DNA of 64,000 bases. Origin: Nematostella vectensis (Eukaryota > Cnidaria > Anthozoa > Actiniaria > Edwardsiidae). Within the stretch, counting starts at the first letter, position 1. Every line of letters starts with the position of its first letter. Positions 1 to 47,171 of the stretch are shown here, one piece after another. The stretch covers positions 4,523,046-4,587,045 of the forward strand of contig NC_064041.1 of NCBI RefSeq assembly GCF_932526225.1. The letters run 5' to 3'. The notes under the pieces were generated by a model that ran no database searches, was not told the DNA's origin, and saw nothing but the letters and a program-made list of their open reading frames with translations. Both the position numbers and the translations under genes were made by a program.

Positions 1-2168
1 TAGATCATAGAAACTATCGGGAGGGGCCCCTGGACTACAGAATAAACGAGGAAGAAATTATAAAAGCCATAGAAAATTTAAAATCTGGGAAAGCAGCAGG
101 CGCGGACAACATATTGAACGAATTTCTAAAGTGCAGCAAAACGATCTTGAAAAGTTATCTCGGTAACCTTTTCAACAAAATATTAAACTCTGGGATTTAC
201 CCCACAATGTGGAGTTACGGTTTAATAGTCCCGATTCATAAGAAGGAAGATCCATCGAAACCTGAAAACTACAGGGGCGTAACACTTTTGTCAACGTTAG
301 GCAAAGTATTTATGTCAATCATGAACGAAAGATTATACAATTACCTAACGGAGAAGGGCATTTTGAAAACAGAACAATGTGGTTTTAGGAAAGAACAACG
401 AACAATAGACATCATTTTCGCTCTAAAGTCACTAATTGACAAGCATGTCAAAGCGAAACCCAAAAAAAAAAAAAAATTCCTGTTTGCGTGCTACGTGGAC
501 TTTAGTAAAGCGTTCGACTGCGTCCCTAGGGCGAAACTATTTGAAAAACTAAAAGCAGTAGGTGTTACTGGGCGTTTCCTCGACATAATCCAATCAATGT
601 ACTCAAATGACAAGTCTTCCGTAAAAATTGGAAGCTCCATAACTGAATCCTTTCGATGCTACGCAGGCGTGAAACAAGGCTGTATGATTTCGCCAACGTT
701 GTTTAATTTTTACTTGAGCGACCTCCCAGAAAAACTAAATGAAAAATACCGAAATGATATTGACCTAAACGGTGTGCCATTAAGTTGCATTCTCTATGCC
801 GACGACTTATCCTATCAAAATCAGCAAAGGGCCTGCAAGAATATCTGAACAGCCTCGAAGAATATTGCAAAGCATCCGAACTATCCATCAATCTAGATAA
901 AACAAAAGTAATGATTTTTAATAACACCGGGAAAACAATGAATAATTACCGAATCTTTTACGGAACTTATAAAATAGAAAATGTCAAAAGTTATAAGTAC
1001 CTTGGACTCCATTTTTGCCCTTATGGAAATTTTAATTTGGCTAAGGAGGAGCTCAAAAACGTAGCATTAAAAGCGATGTCCAAGTTAAGAAAAGAAATGG
1101 GAGAGCACTTCAGACAAGATATCAAACTAACTCTCCGCCTTTTTGACACCTTGATACAACCAATCCAAACTTAATGGAAGCGAAATATGGAGAGCGGACT
1201 ACAAGGGAAAGTTAGAAAAAGATCCAATAGAAATGGTCCACACCAAGTTTCTAAAATGGCTTCTCGGCGTAAACCGATACTGTAGCTCGAACGCGTGTAG
1301 GGCTGAATTAGGACGATTCCCTCTCGGAACAAAAGCAAAGTGTAGAGCGATCAAACTTTGGCTTAAACTTTCAAACAACAATGGGAATAACGAAAAACTC
1401 TCCCGCAAAGCATTCGCTACCATATCTAATTATGAAAACAAGAACTTTTGGCATAGAAAAATTAAACAAATACTAGACCTTGCGGGTAGGAGCGATATTT
1501 GGCTGACTGACACAAACACTCCCGAAGCAACTTACAGTTTTCTTCAACAAAGGCTTTATGACATTGAACAACAGACATGGCTTAGCTCTATTCAAAATGA
1601 CAACAGAAAAGACCAAGCCCAAAAGAACAAATTGCGTACGCTCAAAAAGTTTAAACTGTCCCACAATTTAGAAGATTATCTAACGGACGTAAAAAATATT
1701 GACCATAGGATTGCCCTTACTAAATTCAGGCTAAGCAATCATAAGCTAGCAATTAAAACTGGAAGGTATGAAAAGCCATATAAAAAGCCTAACGAAAGAA
1801 AATGCTTAGTATGCCAGACAGGTAAAGTGGAGGATGAAGAGCATTTTCTGTTAGAATGTCCGGCCTATAAAGATGATCGGGATAATTTACTGGATTTCCT
1901 TAAAACGCATGCAGGTATCAATGTTAGACACCATGCCAACAAAGAAAATAACTTCGTCAGAATTATGGGATTGAGCCGGAATGAAAACGTGAATCGGCGC
2001 TTAGCGAAACATATTTTTGAATGTATGAAGGCAAGAAATGTGAAGCTTGATGACGACGTACGGTGACGTCACCTAATCATTCGAAACAAGAAAAAAAAAT
2101 GCAAAAGGCAAAGTAAGAAAAACATGTTATTTGTGGATTTACGTGTTTTATAAGGTGCCATGAATAAA
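1..2168 (+). mobile_element. Non-LTR (LINE) retrotransposon, 5' part outside window
   Basis: The reading frame is already open at the first base of the window, so the element continues to the left. Its 3' end is a short untranslated stretch after the ORF that runs into an ATCT repeat tail starting near 2169; short tandem repeats of this kind are usual 3' ends for several non-LTR clades. It encodes reverse transcriptase and a C-terminal zinc-knuckle region. The endonuclease is not in the window. The clade (CR1/L2/RTE-like) was not resolved. Confidence 0.85.
3..2066 (+). pseudogene. LINE ORF2-like reverse transcriptase, broken by two frameshifts
   Basis: Three overlapping frames make up one reverse transcriptase: 3-848, about 785-1174 and about 1170-2066. 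Visible motifs are the pre-RT linker (SGKAAGADNI) near 90-110, motif A (DFSKAFD) near 500-520, motif B (GVKQGCMISPTLFNF) near 670-710 and the catalytic YADD near 795-807. One frameshift falls directly after YADD (about 810), the second near 1170. The last frame ends in a Cys-Cys-His-Cys cluster (CLVC ... HFLLEC) near 1800-1860, as in many metazoan LINEs. The element cannot make a complete RT. It is 5' incomplete because of the window edge. Confidence 0.85.
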
Positions 2169-2467
2169 ATCTATCTATCTATCTATCTATCTATCCATCC
2201 ATCCATCCATCCATCCATCCATCCATCCATCCATCCATCCATCCATCCATCCATCCATCCATCCATCCATCCATCCATCCATCCATCCATCCATCCATCC
2301 ATCCATCCATCCATCCATCCATCCATCCATCCATCCATCCATCCATCCATCCATCCATCCATCCATCCATCCATCCATCCATCCATCCACCCATCCACCC
2401 ATCCACCCATCCACCCATCCACCCATCCACCCATCCATCCATCCATCCATCCATCCATCCATCCATC
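2169..2467. repeat. (ATCT)n to (ATCC)n microsatellite, LINE tail
   Basis: About 300 bp of 4-bp repeats: ATCT first, then long ATCC, with ATCCACCC variants near 2386-2436. It directly follows the LINE 3' end and is most likely its tail, later expanded. A C-run and a 'CTAGGTACGGGCCTGG' end, shared with the G-rich foldback family of this window, follow at 2476-2520. Confidence 0.9.
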
Positions 2468-2520
2468 TAATGTCACCCCCCCCCCCCCCCCCAAGAGAAA
2501 AATCCTAGGTACGGGCCTGG

Positions 2521-4009
2521 GACGGCTGTCCAACTAGATCATTTACTATCAGGGTATTTATCTCAAGCTAGGGGATATGGTCATTTTACTATTTGTGGCG
2601 GAAACAAGTTCACGAGTAGGGTTTGTATACTTTTATGCAGACATGATTGATTTTGTAGGGTCGCTACTAGTCTAGAGACATAAAAACATAAGCACGTCAC
2701 TGGGACAGAATTCTCTCATTTAGAAGCGAAATTTAAATGAAATGAATACACATAATTCTAGCAATAATACAATGTTGAGCATGTCTTCAGTTTTCATAGT
2801 CTTTTCGGGTGTGACATAACACTCATATGTTGCTATGTTGCTAGTGTGCACCAGGCATTGCCAAATTTTGTCAAAATATGCCACCACTGGAAGTGTAATT
2901 TTCGATTATAACGTTCCCATAAAAGTCAAGATCCTTCGGTCGGTCGGCAGTCAGTCTAGCAGCCCCAATGCTCTCAAAATCATTGCATAATCTAAAGTAA
3001 AGTTTTACTATAAACACAAACTGTTGGATTATCTGGTATTGGTCAATTATATACGCTTATTTGAAATGCAAGAGATGTATATAAATACAAGCTTGACTGG
3101 GGGGGGGGGGGGGGGATTGCGCAGACATATGCATCATATAAAAATACAAGCATTTTTAAGCATTTTATCATCCATAATCTTTTATCGATAATCAAACCCC
3201 TACCATATGGCACTCAACCTTACAATTTATCAAAATATATTGGACGAAAGAAATGACAACCTTCGAAAACTTATTTCTAGCCGACATTGTAATCATCATT
3301 CTTCCAGGGCGCCGATGTCAGAACGAGTAATTTCTTTCTTTACCCTCCCGTCCCCTCAAGATAGTTGAAACCAATTTGTTATACTTTAAGACTTTCTTCA
3401 TATACCCTCAAGTTTTCCTTTCTTATATTTTTTCACCCGATTTTAGTTACTGAAGAAATAATTGCTAAGTAAAAAAATACTTTATGTCATGCTTTTATAA
3501 AATGAAATAGATAAAAATTCTGGAACAAACTCCTGTTCCTGCGCCTTTTTATTTGCATCTAAAAGGGCTCGAACTCAGGCTGTTTTTTTTTTCGAGCTAG
3601 CGAAGACGCTACGCTCATTAGCATACTAAAAACTAAGGTTATTCACATACACAATTTGATTCGACAAGAACGCACCGGACCAACAAAACAATGCTGTCAT
3701 CTGAGCCTCGGCATGTTCTTAAAATTTGGACGTTCTTTAAAAAGTGATTCGCATAAAAAAAAAACAAGAGTGTACTCTTCTTTGTATTTGGCACAATTAA
3801 GTTTAATTTAGTTTTACTTGTGTGTGCAGTTTTTCACCTCCCTATTTTAAAGAACATATAGCTTGTGTTTTCTTTGTGTCTAGAGACACTAAAGATAGTT
3901 TGCTTAACTCAGTATTAATAGTTTCAAATGACCTTCTATCTTTCATACCCGTAAATAGTTCTATGTCATGTTTGTGTCATCAGCAAAAAAGTAAAATTTA
4001 AAAGCTTGT
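2521..4009. other. Intergenic, no gene seen
   Basis: AT-rich non-coding sequence with a G-run near 3099-3115. No supported exon, RNA gene or transposase. A piece near 2808-2856 ('CTAGTGTGCACCAGGCA') also occurs near 7475-7497, so part of this stretch is repeat-derived. Confidence 0.5.
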
Positions 4010-6260
4010 AATAATTCAGATTCCATTACAAACGAACTTATGGTTTCTTTATTTGAATTGCATTAGAAATAATATGCTTTTTATGAAATAAATTACTGCT
4101 TCAAATGTTCAAATTTGAAGCCGATGGCACACCCTGCTTTGATTGCTATTGTTTTAGGTAACTTAGGGGAACAAAAAGTGTAGAATCCACCCTGTTCAAT
4201 GGCGCCCGATGTTTTGGCCAGTTGGAAAACTTTGTAAAAACGATTCATTCTTCCAAAGGAATATAGAACGCTTGTAGAATTTGCTTGCCTTTTATTTGCT
4301 TTGTATTAATAGCTGATACAGAATTGCAATTGCATGATTTTTGGTGGCACGGGCATACAGCGACATTTCCTCGAGAGTCACCAACCTGTGAATTCCAGCT
4401 GAAAACCAAAACAACAGAAGTTCGAAGTGGAATCTGGGAGTTTGGAAGAGTAACCTATGCAACGAAATTGCCGTATTGCGTCGTGACGCGCATATACATA
4501 ATTAACTCAAATCTATTAGTACTTTTTCATATCCTAGCTTTGATTATTTTCAAGAAGAGATAACTGTTTAAACACAGTTCGCCGAAAGTTATAAGTTATC
4601 AAAATCAATGCATTTGAAATACGATTATGGTAAAAATATGCTGCTTACTTCTCCAAGCGCAAAACTTGTAAGCACGTTCTCCAAAATTTGTTAATGCTTA
4701 CAACTTTCTATATTTTTTCCAAACTTCGACCTTGAATTAACCTATTCCGCAATCGGTTTAGATTTAAACTAGAACTGTAATAAACTCCGAATCTAGGATG
4801 TTTCTTTTATAAGAATTTCAAAGAATTAGGGAAATCTAGCAAATAATGATTGTATGAGAGCGCTTTGAAAATGCATGATTTTTGGGGAAACAAGTCCTTT
4901 TGAATTGAGTTCTTTTTACCTGTAGCAAAGCGCCCCCAAACCAGTAGCGTCACTACAAACGACAGCATGTTCCACGGTCCGTCCATCTCTTACAGACTGA
5001 TAAGGCGAATCGATCACTGACAAGAATTCTCTATTTTTAAGCATATTTATTTCGATTAGCATAGTTAATCGACCCCCGGTGTCAAAAAAAGCATGGGAAG
5101 ATTAAAACAATAAGTTGATGTGCGTCAGTCTTAAGTCGACTTTTGAAAACTTTTTTTTTTGCTTGGTACGGAATTGTTATTGGCGTGAAACTTTATTTTC
5201 TATTTTCTGTCTGTGTGTATGCAGCTCAAGCGAGTATTAAATGGCTAGAGCAAATTTAATTTCGTAAACAACGGTGATTGTGAAGTACTATTTGCCACAA
5301 TCACACAAATATTTTCGTTTGTAATAGGATTTTTTGCAGTTAAAATTCCTGCCATGAGAGTATTCACAATCTTTGTGACTATTCGAATCAATCTTTTTAA
5401 ACTGAATGACTTCAACGTTTTGTGAAGAACTTAATAAGTCATGTTTTTTTCCTGCTGATTTTCCTACAGAGTTATTGTTTCTCGTAAATTGATCTGTCTA
5501 TCAAGCATGACTCCGCGGGATTTTGATTTTGTATCAGACTACAATTCACGACCTTGGTTAATCACTGAGCCGAATGACACCAAAAAGAAAGAAAATAATC
5601 CCCCAGCTTCGCAACTATCCTTGGATAGCCCCTCGGGTGAGCTAACTTCTTCTCTGCATGCCTTCGCTTGAATAGGTTTCGGGTCTTTTGTGCGCCTGTT
5701 CGCTTTATTTTGATCGTAGATAATTCCTACGAAATTAGCGAAATCCCTTCTTAAAACAGCACATTCTGTTGAAAAGAGTGCAAAAAAGGGAAAAGTTATA
5801 CCAGACGGAGTATAAAATAGCCCGAGTATCAGGCGATTTTATTTTTCAAAAGTTATCGCTTCCCGGTATATACTTCATAGGGAAGTATAAAACTCCCACC
5901 ATTGCAGAAAAGTCTAAATTTTGGGTTTTGCATGCAAAGCCCACTACAAAAATAATTCCCAGACAAGACTTGGGACTTCGGTTTTGCTATGGTTTTCTAA
6001 ACTAAGGAGACACGCTTTGCAAGCTTTTGAATCACAGCAAGCTCTCAAAACATGAGCGTATATATAATGTTTATCCAATCAGCAACCTTGAAAAGAGTTC
6101 TGCATTGAGCCGGCCTTTTTGTTAAAATAAACGTGAGTCATGCGGTCAAATGAGGTCACGTTTAGCTTATTTACGTGCAGGTATCAAGCCTAGCACTTTG
6201 TATATATTTCATCCAATCAGCAATGTTATTCTTAAATGTTTCCCTTGGAACTTTCTGTTT
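4010..6260. repeat. Dispersed ~2.2 kb repeat, copy 1
   Basis: This stretch aligns by eye, in the same orientation, with 48000-50130. Shared landmarks in the same order are 'AAATAATATGCTTTT' (4070 and 48045), 'GGCGCCCGAT' (4201 and 48197), 'AAAGCGCCCCCAAACCAG' (4926 and 48605), 'CATGACTCCGCGG' (5504 and 49357) and 'ATCCAATCAGCAA' (6072 and 49801). No long ORF and no clear terminal repeats are visible. The best conserved block is about 4915-5030. It is probably a non-autonomous mobile element; the class is unknown. Confidence 0.7.
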
Positions 6261-6974
6261 TATAAAGCGCGAGTCACACGGTCACGTTTACAAAGCTAAG
6301 TAATGCAATCAAATGCAACCATTAAGCAACTTACCAATGTACGGAAATATTGGTCAAAGAACTTTAGGGCCGTATCCACCGAATACCGAATACTCTGAAT
6401 TGGTACGAGCCAATTTTAAAAGGGGAAAAATTAGAAAAAATTGTAGCCAAAAGACACTCGAGATATCGAGGTAGTTAAATTTGGGAGAACGTTAATTTGT
6501 AGTGCTGAATTGATTTGGCAGCACACTGATAAACTGACTTATGCTGTATTCACACCTAAAACCATGTTTAGTTATACAAGGTTTTCCCTTGCCTGATAAC
6601 TTGCCAAGTTTCTCATTCTGTTGAATTCTTACTAGCTAAATGATTACTTAGTAACATGTACAGCACAGTCTATTCAGTTTTGTTTTTGGTTCTGTCCACT
6701 CTTGGGAGATTGAGATTTAAACCAGTTTGATTAAACCACCTTTAAACTGGATTAAGTGCTGGTGTAAATGCGGTATTAGACAATTCAGAATCCGAAGTTG
6801 TCGAAAGCTTGCGCACTAAAGATATAACATATTTCGTTGTTGGCGAGAGAGACCCCAAAAAGATTTAAACAAGGAAACGCAGAAGAGTTCTCATCATCAC
6901 CCAAAGACGTGTATCTTTTTACTAGCAATCAGAAAGGTTTCAATACCTTCGCTTATTTGGATCAGCTCCTCTGC

Positions 6975-7203
6975 TGCACACTTGTGACATAATGACATAA
7001 CGACATGGGCGCGCGCACATACTTATCTTCGTATGTTCAAATGAATGGTGAATGGTTTGACACTCTCACATAAGCCCGACATTACGATATGGACATAACG
7101 ACATAAGAGAAAAAACATGGTTATTTTCTTTTATGTCATCATGTTCAGGTCGTTATGTCGGTCTAAACAGCGCGCTTCCATGTCGTTATGTCACTAGTGT
7201 GTA
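6975..7203. mobile_element. Foldback/MITE-like element with inverted ends
   Basis: The left end reads CACACTTGTGACATAATGAC and the right end is its approximate reverse complement around 7172-7202 (TCGTTATGTCACTAGTGTG). Both arms contain CGACATGG/CCATGTCG and GCGCGC. There is no ORF. Further partial copies of the same end occur near 7440-7497 and 2805-2856. Confidence 0.55.
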
Positions 7204-9350
7204 CCAAGCACAAGGAAATTGCTTCAAAGAAGAGCTGGACGGCGTTTTATTATTATGATTTTGATAATAAAGCTTTACAAACACTATTACCTACTCTTAG
7301 GCAATCGTATCTGTTGTTTGTGTTGACAACAAACAGCCCAACGTAGAGAATGTCAACACAACCCTTCGGGTCTTTCTCCTGCTCAAAGAGGTATCCTAGA
7401 TGATGTTTCCAAGTTAACAACTAAAAAAAAAACCCTCTTTTGTCGTTATGTCGGGTTTAACAAAGTGCCGTTATGTCACTAGTGTGCACCAGGCACAACA
7501 AACGCAACATGTGAGCGATTGTTTAGTGCTTTACCACGCATTAAGACATACAATGTTTCTCCGGAGTACAATTTAGTGGGGTAGCAGGCCTCGAAATATT
7601 AACTTTTATTTCTATAAAGCTTGCATGGTATAACGGGAGGGTGTCCTTGGGTTTTTTAAAAACCAAAAAATCATCTTAAAAAAAAAAAACATCTTGAAAG
7701 ATGATAGGACGCTTCTGGAATTGTTTGGAGCAATGTCAAGAAAGTTCACCTTCAGATTGGGGGAAGGTTGTGGGGCAATACATGACTTTCTCAAACTGTG
7801 CATTTTATTGCATTTGGATTACAGATTATGCTTTATTGAATACGTTCGTGCAGTAATCACAATCGTGTGAGTTTTACAAGGAGTTCCTCTCCTGAGCTTG
7901 AAAGATGATACTCGTCAACTCCCGATCAGGGGCGGTAAGGGTTATTTTCGTGATTTGTGAACGGCCTTTTTTGTCTATAATCGAGAATCGTGAAAAGGAC
8001 AAATTAAAAACCGTCATCCGTGATTGCTACCTTCGCCATGTGATTCGTGAATGGCATAAATCTGGAACCAAGTCTAACGGGCTCAGATTCAAAAAAAGGG
8101 TGAGGCACGATTTCCAAAGGGCAGCTTGATTTCTATACCGCAGTTTATCTTGTTGCTGTTTACTTACCATTGGTAAAAAAATCTATTTGGTCTTGCAAAA
8201 ATTTAAGTCCGTAATAGCAGGAATAAAATTGGGTTGATTTCTTTGAACTTTTTGCATTCTTTTGTTACGCTACGTTAAGTCAATCATGTGCCCGTTAAAG
8301 CTAGGTTCCATTTAAAGCTAATTGCCTGCAATACAGGAAAAAGGAGTTTTTTCCCTGTTATTTTTCTAATTAAAAATTTGAGTATACAGGACCACTCATT
8401 ACAAAGGAGGAAACTTGGAACCAGAGACATTTAAAAACGAAAAGCATTATAAGAATTTTAAAAAAATGCTTTAATTAAGTATATCAGTAGCGGATCTAGG
8501 GGAGGGTTTAAAGGGTTTAACCCCCCCCCCCCCTTGGGCTGCCAGAAAGCCACATGTAGCAAAAAATGTCCCCCTCCCCCCTTTGTAAATGAGCAGAACC
8601 CCCCTTTTAGCAAAAAGCTAGATCCGCTCCTGTATAGTTATATGCAAGTCCAAGTGAGTAAAGGCTTTCTAAATTCGCGTGGTGTAGACTTTGTGACCTC
8701 TGTGACATTGTGATTGTATCTGTTCTTGTCGGCATTGCTGAATTACACCTTAGGCCTGTAGAAATGAAAAACGACATGTAACTTTATCGTATAAGATGTT
8801 AAGGTTGACAGAAATTGAGCTTGTCTTCTTTGTTGAAAATACTTTGGGCGTGCTTTTGTAAACCTTTTCAATTCATTGGGTATTATATTTTTATGTACAC
8901 TAACTATTAAGAACATCTTCAGCCTTAAAATACTAAAAAGTAAGCTATTCTTATTTTGAATTTTTGTTTCCCCAAGTTTTTACTAAACGTATTTTTAAAT
9001 ACACAACACTGAAGTTTTCTTTAGTGGGTATTTGACAATCATTTTTATGAGTGACTTATTTTCTTTAATTAAGATGAGATCAGGGGCACACTTTCCCGGG
9101 AATTGCAGTGAATTGTCGAGAATCTCCGGGAATTTGTCGGGAATTCACGGGATTTCCCTTTGCTCGATTTGCTGTTAAAAATTCCCGTTCTTGTCTGTCT
9201 GGTCTTGACTACTGTCGTGAGTGGCCATTCACATGAAACCAAAGAGCGAAGAGGTCTGTAGGGAGGTTCTAATTACTTGAGACAGTTTATCGACTATCAG
9301 TTTTACGTGCTTGACACGTTTTTATACTCTAAGGATTTTAAGCTTTACTT
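7204..9350. other. Region downstream of TM exon, no exon confirmed
   Basis: The cytoplasmic-tail exons of the Calx-beta gene should lie on the minus strand somewhere below 9353, but I found no exon with good splice sites and a convincing protein. Only short foldbacks (8485-8632) and AT-rich sequence are visible. Confidence 0.4.
8485..8632. mobile_element. Short G/C-rich foldback element
   Basis: Terminal inverted repeats CAGTAGCGGATCTAGGGGA (left) and CTAGATCCGCTCCTG (right) enclose a C-rich centre. No coding capacity. MITE-like. Confidence 0.6.
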
Positions 9351-9352
9351 AC

Positions 9353-43297
<33,945 letters not shown>

Positions 43298-44627
43298 CTA
43301 GAAATTATAGCAATAAATATCTGTCAGAATTCATCAATTTGTACCACTATCAAAATCAATAATTTCTTGAGAGTTCCCCGGTATCACAGGGGACTGGTAA
43401 ACACGGAGGAGTGGTACCTACATGTGAGAAACCCGCTGACCGGGTTAGTTGATATGCCTTGTTTTTTTTAAGATATCAAGAACCATATACGACTCTGTTT
43501 GTCCCCTCCTATTTCAAGTCCAACACTACCATTTGAGTTAAGCTACCGCAGACCCAAGACGGTATGCCATGAAGTTTTCAACAATGCAATGTTCTTTTTC
43601 TCTAGCGACGGCACTCTTACAACAGTTATCTGGATAGTGCCTTGGGACATCATGAAGTCTATCTGGGCATAACTAATGATGTGTTTATGAATGTTTGCAC
43701 GCTGAGTTAAATCAATGGGATAATTCCTTGTTTGGGTTTCTGGTGAATGGCCCCATGCTCTCCAATGTGGAACATCTTTGCTACCTAACATTCAAAAATT
43801 GGTTTCGGGCTTATTTTGGCTTCCTTGGACCTGGAAATGTTTTGTTTGGCTTTGAGGCAAAGACAAAAAAACTGTTATGATTATGGGGGAGGAGATTGCA
43901 CGCCTGTCTGTCAAGGTGTTTCCAAGACTCCCATGATGCAGTGCAGGTATGCAATATAGCCTAAACATTGCGACTCGCTTCTAATGGAGGTCTTAGCATT
44001 GATTATTGAGGCTGATAAGTGTAAAATGGGACTTGACGGAACGCAATAAATTTGTTCTTTTGACTTGATCTGTGTTTGCTTGTCTCTATTTGAAGTTCGG
44101 AATTTTGTGTCTTTTTTAGTAAGAAATGTTTCTGTGTTTAAGCATTTGTTTACGAATTGGTCAGAAATCTAGGTTGATATTTTGACAATGAAGTCAATTC
44201 TATAACAAATGCTTGGATGCGCTTTTAAAGGTCGTCTATGCCTTGGATGAATCCATGAGTATCCGGCTCTGGTGATGTTTGGTTTGCATTTCTGATGTTT
44301 TGGAGTTGGGCCTGTATTTTAAGCGCGTGTGTTTAGTTCAACATTTGATTTATTATTGTGCTTTATATTGTAGGAGATTTCTCTCCACATCGTTGTTCTG
44401 TCAAATAAAATCATCACACATCGAGGAGGATTTCTTTAATTTCTCCAGTCCGGGACATCTCAATTGAGTCAAACTACACTACCATCAAAGCTTAAATTGG
44501 ATTGGGTGAGCTTCTACATAATTTGAGAATTCATCAACTAAAGGTGTATTACAAATCCTGCATTCTGATTGGCTGAGAATTGTCAATTAGTTATATGAGC
44601 TAAGTAGTGACTTGCTCGGGAAAAGGG
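43298..44627. other. Upstream intron or intergenic, no gene
   Basis: No exon found on either strand. A minus-strand frame of 82 codons (43543-43791) has no Calx-beta pattern and no good splice sites. Confidence 0.4.
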
Positions 44628-44788
44628 TAGCCTGCTTGATCGGCGCCATCTTGTATTTTAAGCCGCGTGGTTTCTGGGGGCGAGCGCAAAAAACGGACGC
44701 AGGGCCTTATACAAAATGGCGCCCGATCACCGAACGGAACGAGTTTTCTGCGTTGATAACACCGAGTATCCGGCCTCCAAGCAGGCTA
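44628..44788. mobile_element. MITE-like element with TAGCCTGCTTG ends
   Basis: Left end TAGCCTGCTTG, right end CAAGCAGGCTA, about 160 bp, containing GCGCCATCTTGTATTTTAAG and GATAACACCGAGTAT. Relative of 34443-34583. Confidence 0.75.
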
Positions 44789-45068
44789 GGAAAATGGCGG
44801 CGGAATCGCGATTTGCCGAAGCTAGCGACTACTTTTTAACTGCTTTATTAAATAATGCTTTCCACCAAAAAAGGCAAACAGATATGGAAAGATGATTTTC
44901 AACGGTAAGAAAACAACTCAAAACGATAAATTGATGCAATACTTTCAAGTTGTTCACTTCTTCAGCGGGAAATCCCCGACAGATGTAACATTTTTATTGA
45001 TTTTATTTACTTTGCAGAATGGTTTTCAAAGTCAAACAAAGTTCAGTTGACCAATAAAAGACATGAAT

Positions 45069-45197
45069 CAGGCGCGTATCCAGGATTGGCTGAGAAGGAA
45101 GGAGAGTGCGCAATCATAGTTATCATATGGAAAAAGCATAGGGGATAAGCGCGGACCCTGCGCACCCCCCCCCCCCCCCCCCCTGTGTACGCGCCTG
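45069..45197. mobile_element. Foldback with CAGGCGCGTA ends
   Basis: Left end CAGGCGCGTATCCAGGATTGG, right end TACGCGCCTG, C-run near the right end. Same family as 45928-46206. Confidence 0.7.
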
Positions 45198-45927
45198 TCT
45201 ACGTGTCTAAAGAAGATCTGTATCGCTGTCTACAAGTATTTTATGATGGCGCAGACGCGCCAGGGCAGACGCGCCTTGTATTCTGAATAAAACAGTAAAA
45301 TATTTATATTCGAGTTAACATTTTTTGTCTAAGTTTGATACTACCGGATCGGTGAACTCTAGACCTTTGGGCCTCTCGGACTATGATTTTGCATAGACCA
45401 TCCCGGCTTCGGCCTCATAGTCTAATCGGCCTAGATTTCCAATTGTTAAATAGCCTGTCAATATCAACACCCTTATGGCCCATAATTAAGGCTCGATACT
45501 AATTATTAAAATAACACTACAACAATACAGAGATAGTGAGCAACCAAGTCTAACCCTTTTCAATCATATTTAGTGCGACAAGTCCAAGCGTATGGTTATA
45601 TGCAGGCACGATGTTGCACGCATAATTTTGAGCATAACAGTACGGTTAAGCTCGAAGGATCAAATTAACAGGTTTTTAATTCAAGCGCTCTGAGGTCAAG
45701 CGCTGTGACCATTTGGCGGCGTATTCAGAATAAAACAATGCAAAATAACGATAAAGCAGACATGATGTAAGAGCCTAATATTAGCACTTCTTCTAAAGTA
45801 ATGAGCGGGTTACAAGAATTACCCAAAAAAGAATAAGCTTTATTGAAGCATTTTTTTTATAGATTATTGGGGTTTATTGCTGTGTTTCTGATGAATTAGG
45901 GAAACATGCCGACAACACATCGCATGT

Positions 45928-46060
45928 CAGGCGCGTTCCCAGGGTTGGCTAGGGGGGGGGGGGGGGGGGAGTGCTCAGTCATAGGTATTATATGGTAAAA
46001 GCATAGTATTTGAAGATCCCTTAAAAAGAAATGGCATACTTTTAGTCGCCAAGTGCGTGT

Positions 46061-46091
<31 letters not shown>

Positions 46092-46206
46092 GGGGGGGGG
46101 AGGGGGGTGCGCAGTCATAGGTATCATATGGAAAAAGCATAGTATTTGAAGATTCCTTTTAATAAGAAATGGCATACTTTTAGCCGCCCCTCTGTGTACG
46201 CACCTG
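45928..46206. mobile_element. Foldback with CAGGCGCGTT ends, internally duplicated
   Basis: Left end CAGGCGCGTTCCCAGGGTTGG, right end GTACGCACCTG. A block (GTGCGCAGTCATAGGTAT...AAGAAATGGCATACTTTTAG) appears twice inside, around a (GT)n/(G)n run at 46056-46110. Confidence 0.7.
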
Positions 46207-47171
46207 CGTGTCAGGAAAGTCAGGAAAGTAGACAAAGCACTTGAGATTATACTCAAACTATTTTCTTCGCAAGGAAGCGAAACGAAATACATTCTTTAAA
46301 GAGAGGTAAATTTATGCGCGAAACTGGAAAATGTTTTCTCTAAAGCTCTCTTCAAGTGGCGACACTTCCAAATAACAACGAGACCGATTTTGTCCGGCAA
46401 AAAATGCGTTTTCGTTAAATTGATTTTGATTTGATATTTATGATGTATAGCAATGTAGCAGCAATGATAAGAGGGAATAAAGCTTTAGCCTGTTTTGTTG
46501 CGAAGAACGGACGTAATGATATACTGTATAGGTCATGGGTAATGCTTCTCTTATAACGGTATATTCATACATAGGTACTATCGAAACGCGAAACAGCTTG
46601 AAATTAAAGCTAGATTCAAATATTTCGTTGGGAGATATCAAAAACAACATGTCCCTAGAGGTAGCGATAGGGCTGATGGATTTCTAGATAACAAGAGCGC
46701 CAAACGCGAAGTGTTAGTCTTTGAACGCGAGAAACGAATGGAACGTGCGCGTTTTTATCTGTGCGTAATACGTTTTGCGTATATGAGTGAATACAAAATG
46801 CGAAAGTTTTAGAATGGCGAACAATATAAATTAATAAAAATACTTTTTGACTCTACCTCCAACACCTATTGTAAAGATAGCGTCCTATTCGTCCTGTTCG
46901 TCGTGCTTCATGAACTTACGAACTTCCAAAGCTTACATCCAAAGCGACTTTAAAATCTATATTAACAAAATTTCTAATTCTATCATCTGATTTTATAAAA
47001 CCATCAAAAAATACAAATCGTGACATATTACATTGACATAAAAAAGTTGTCTTCAAGCACCAACAACAGAGGTGACAAACTGGCCGAAAACACTGTCGAT
47101 AGGCTTACGCTGTTGATGGGGCTCGCTAGTCAAGGCACTTCAAACTTCCATTCGTCGATATTACATATCGT

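Noticed and set aside
2160-2537. His-Pro-Ser-Ile repeat protein and its antisense Met-Asp-Gly-Trp repeat
   Set aside because: Translations of the ATCC microsatellite at the LINE tail.
43543-43791. Possible upstream Calx-beta exon (contains ITVVRVPS)
   Set aside because: No DF or DD..E motif, no suitable phase 1 donor; similarity too short.
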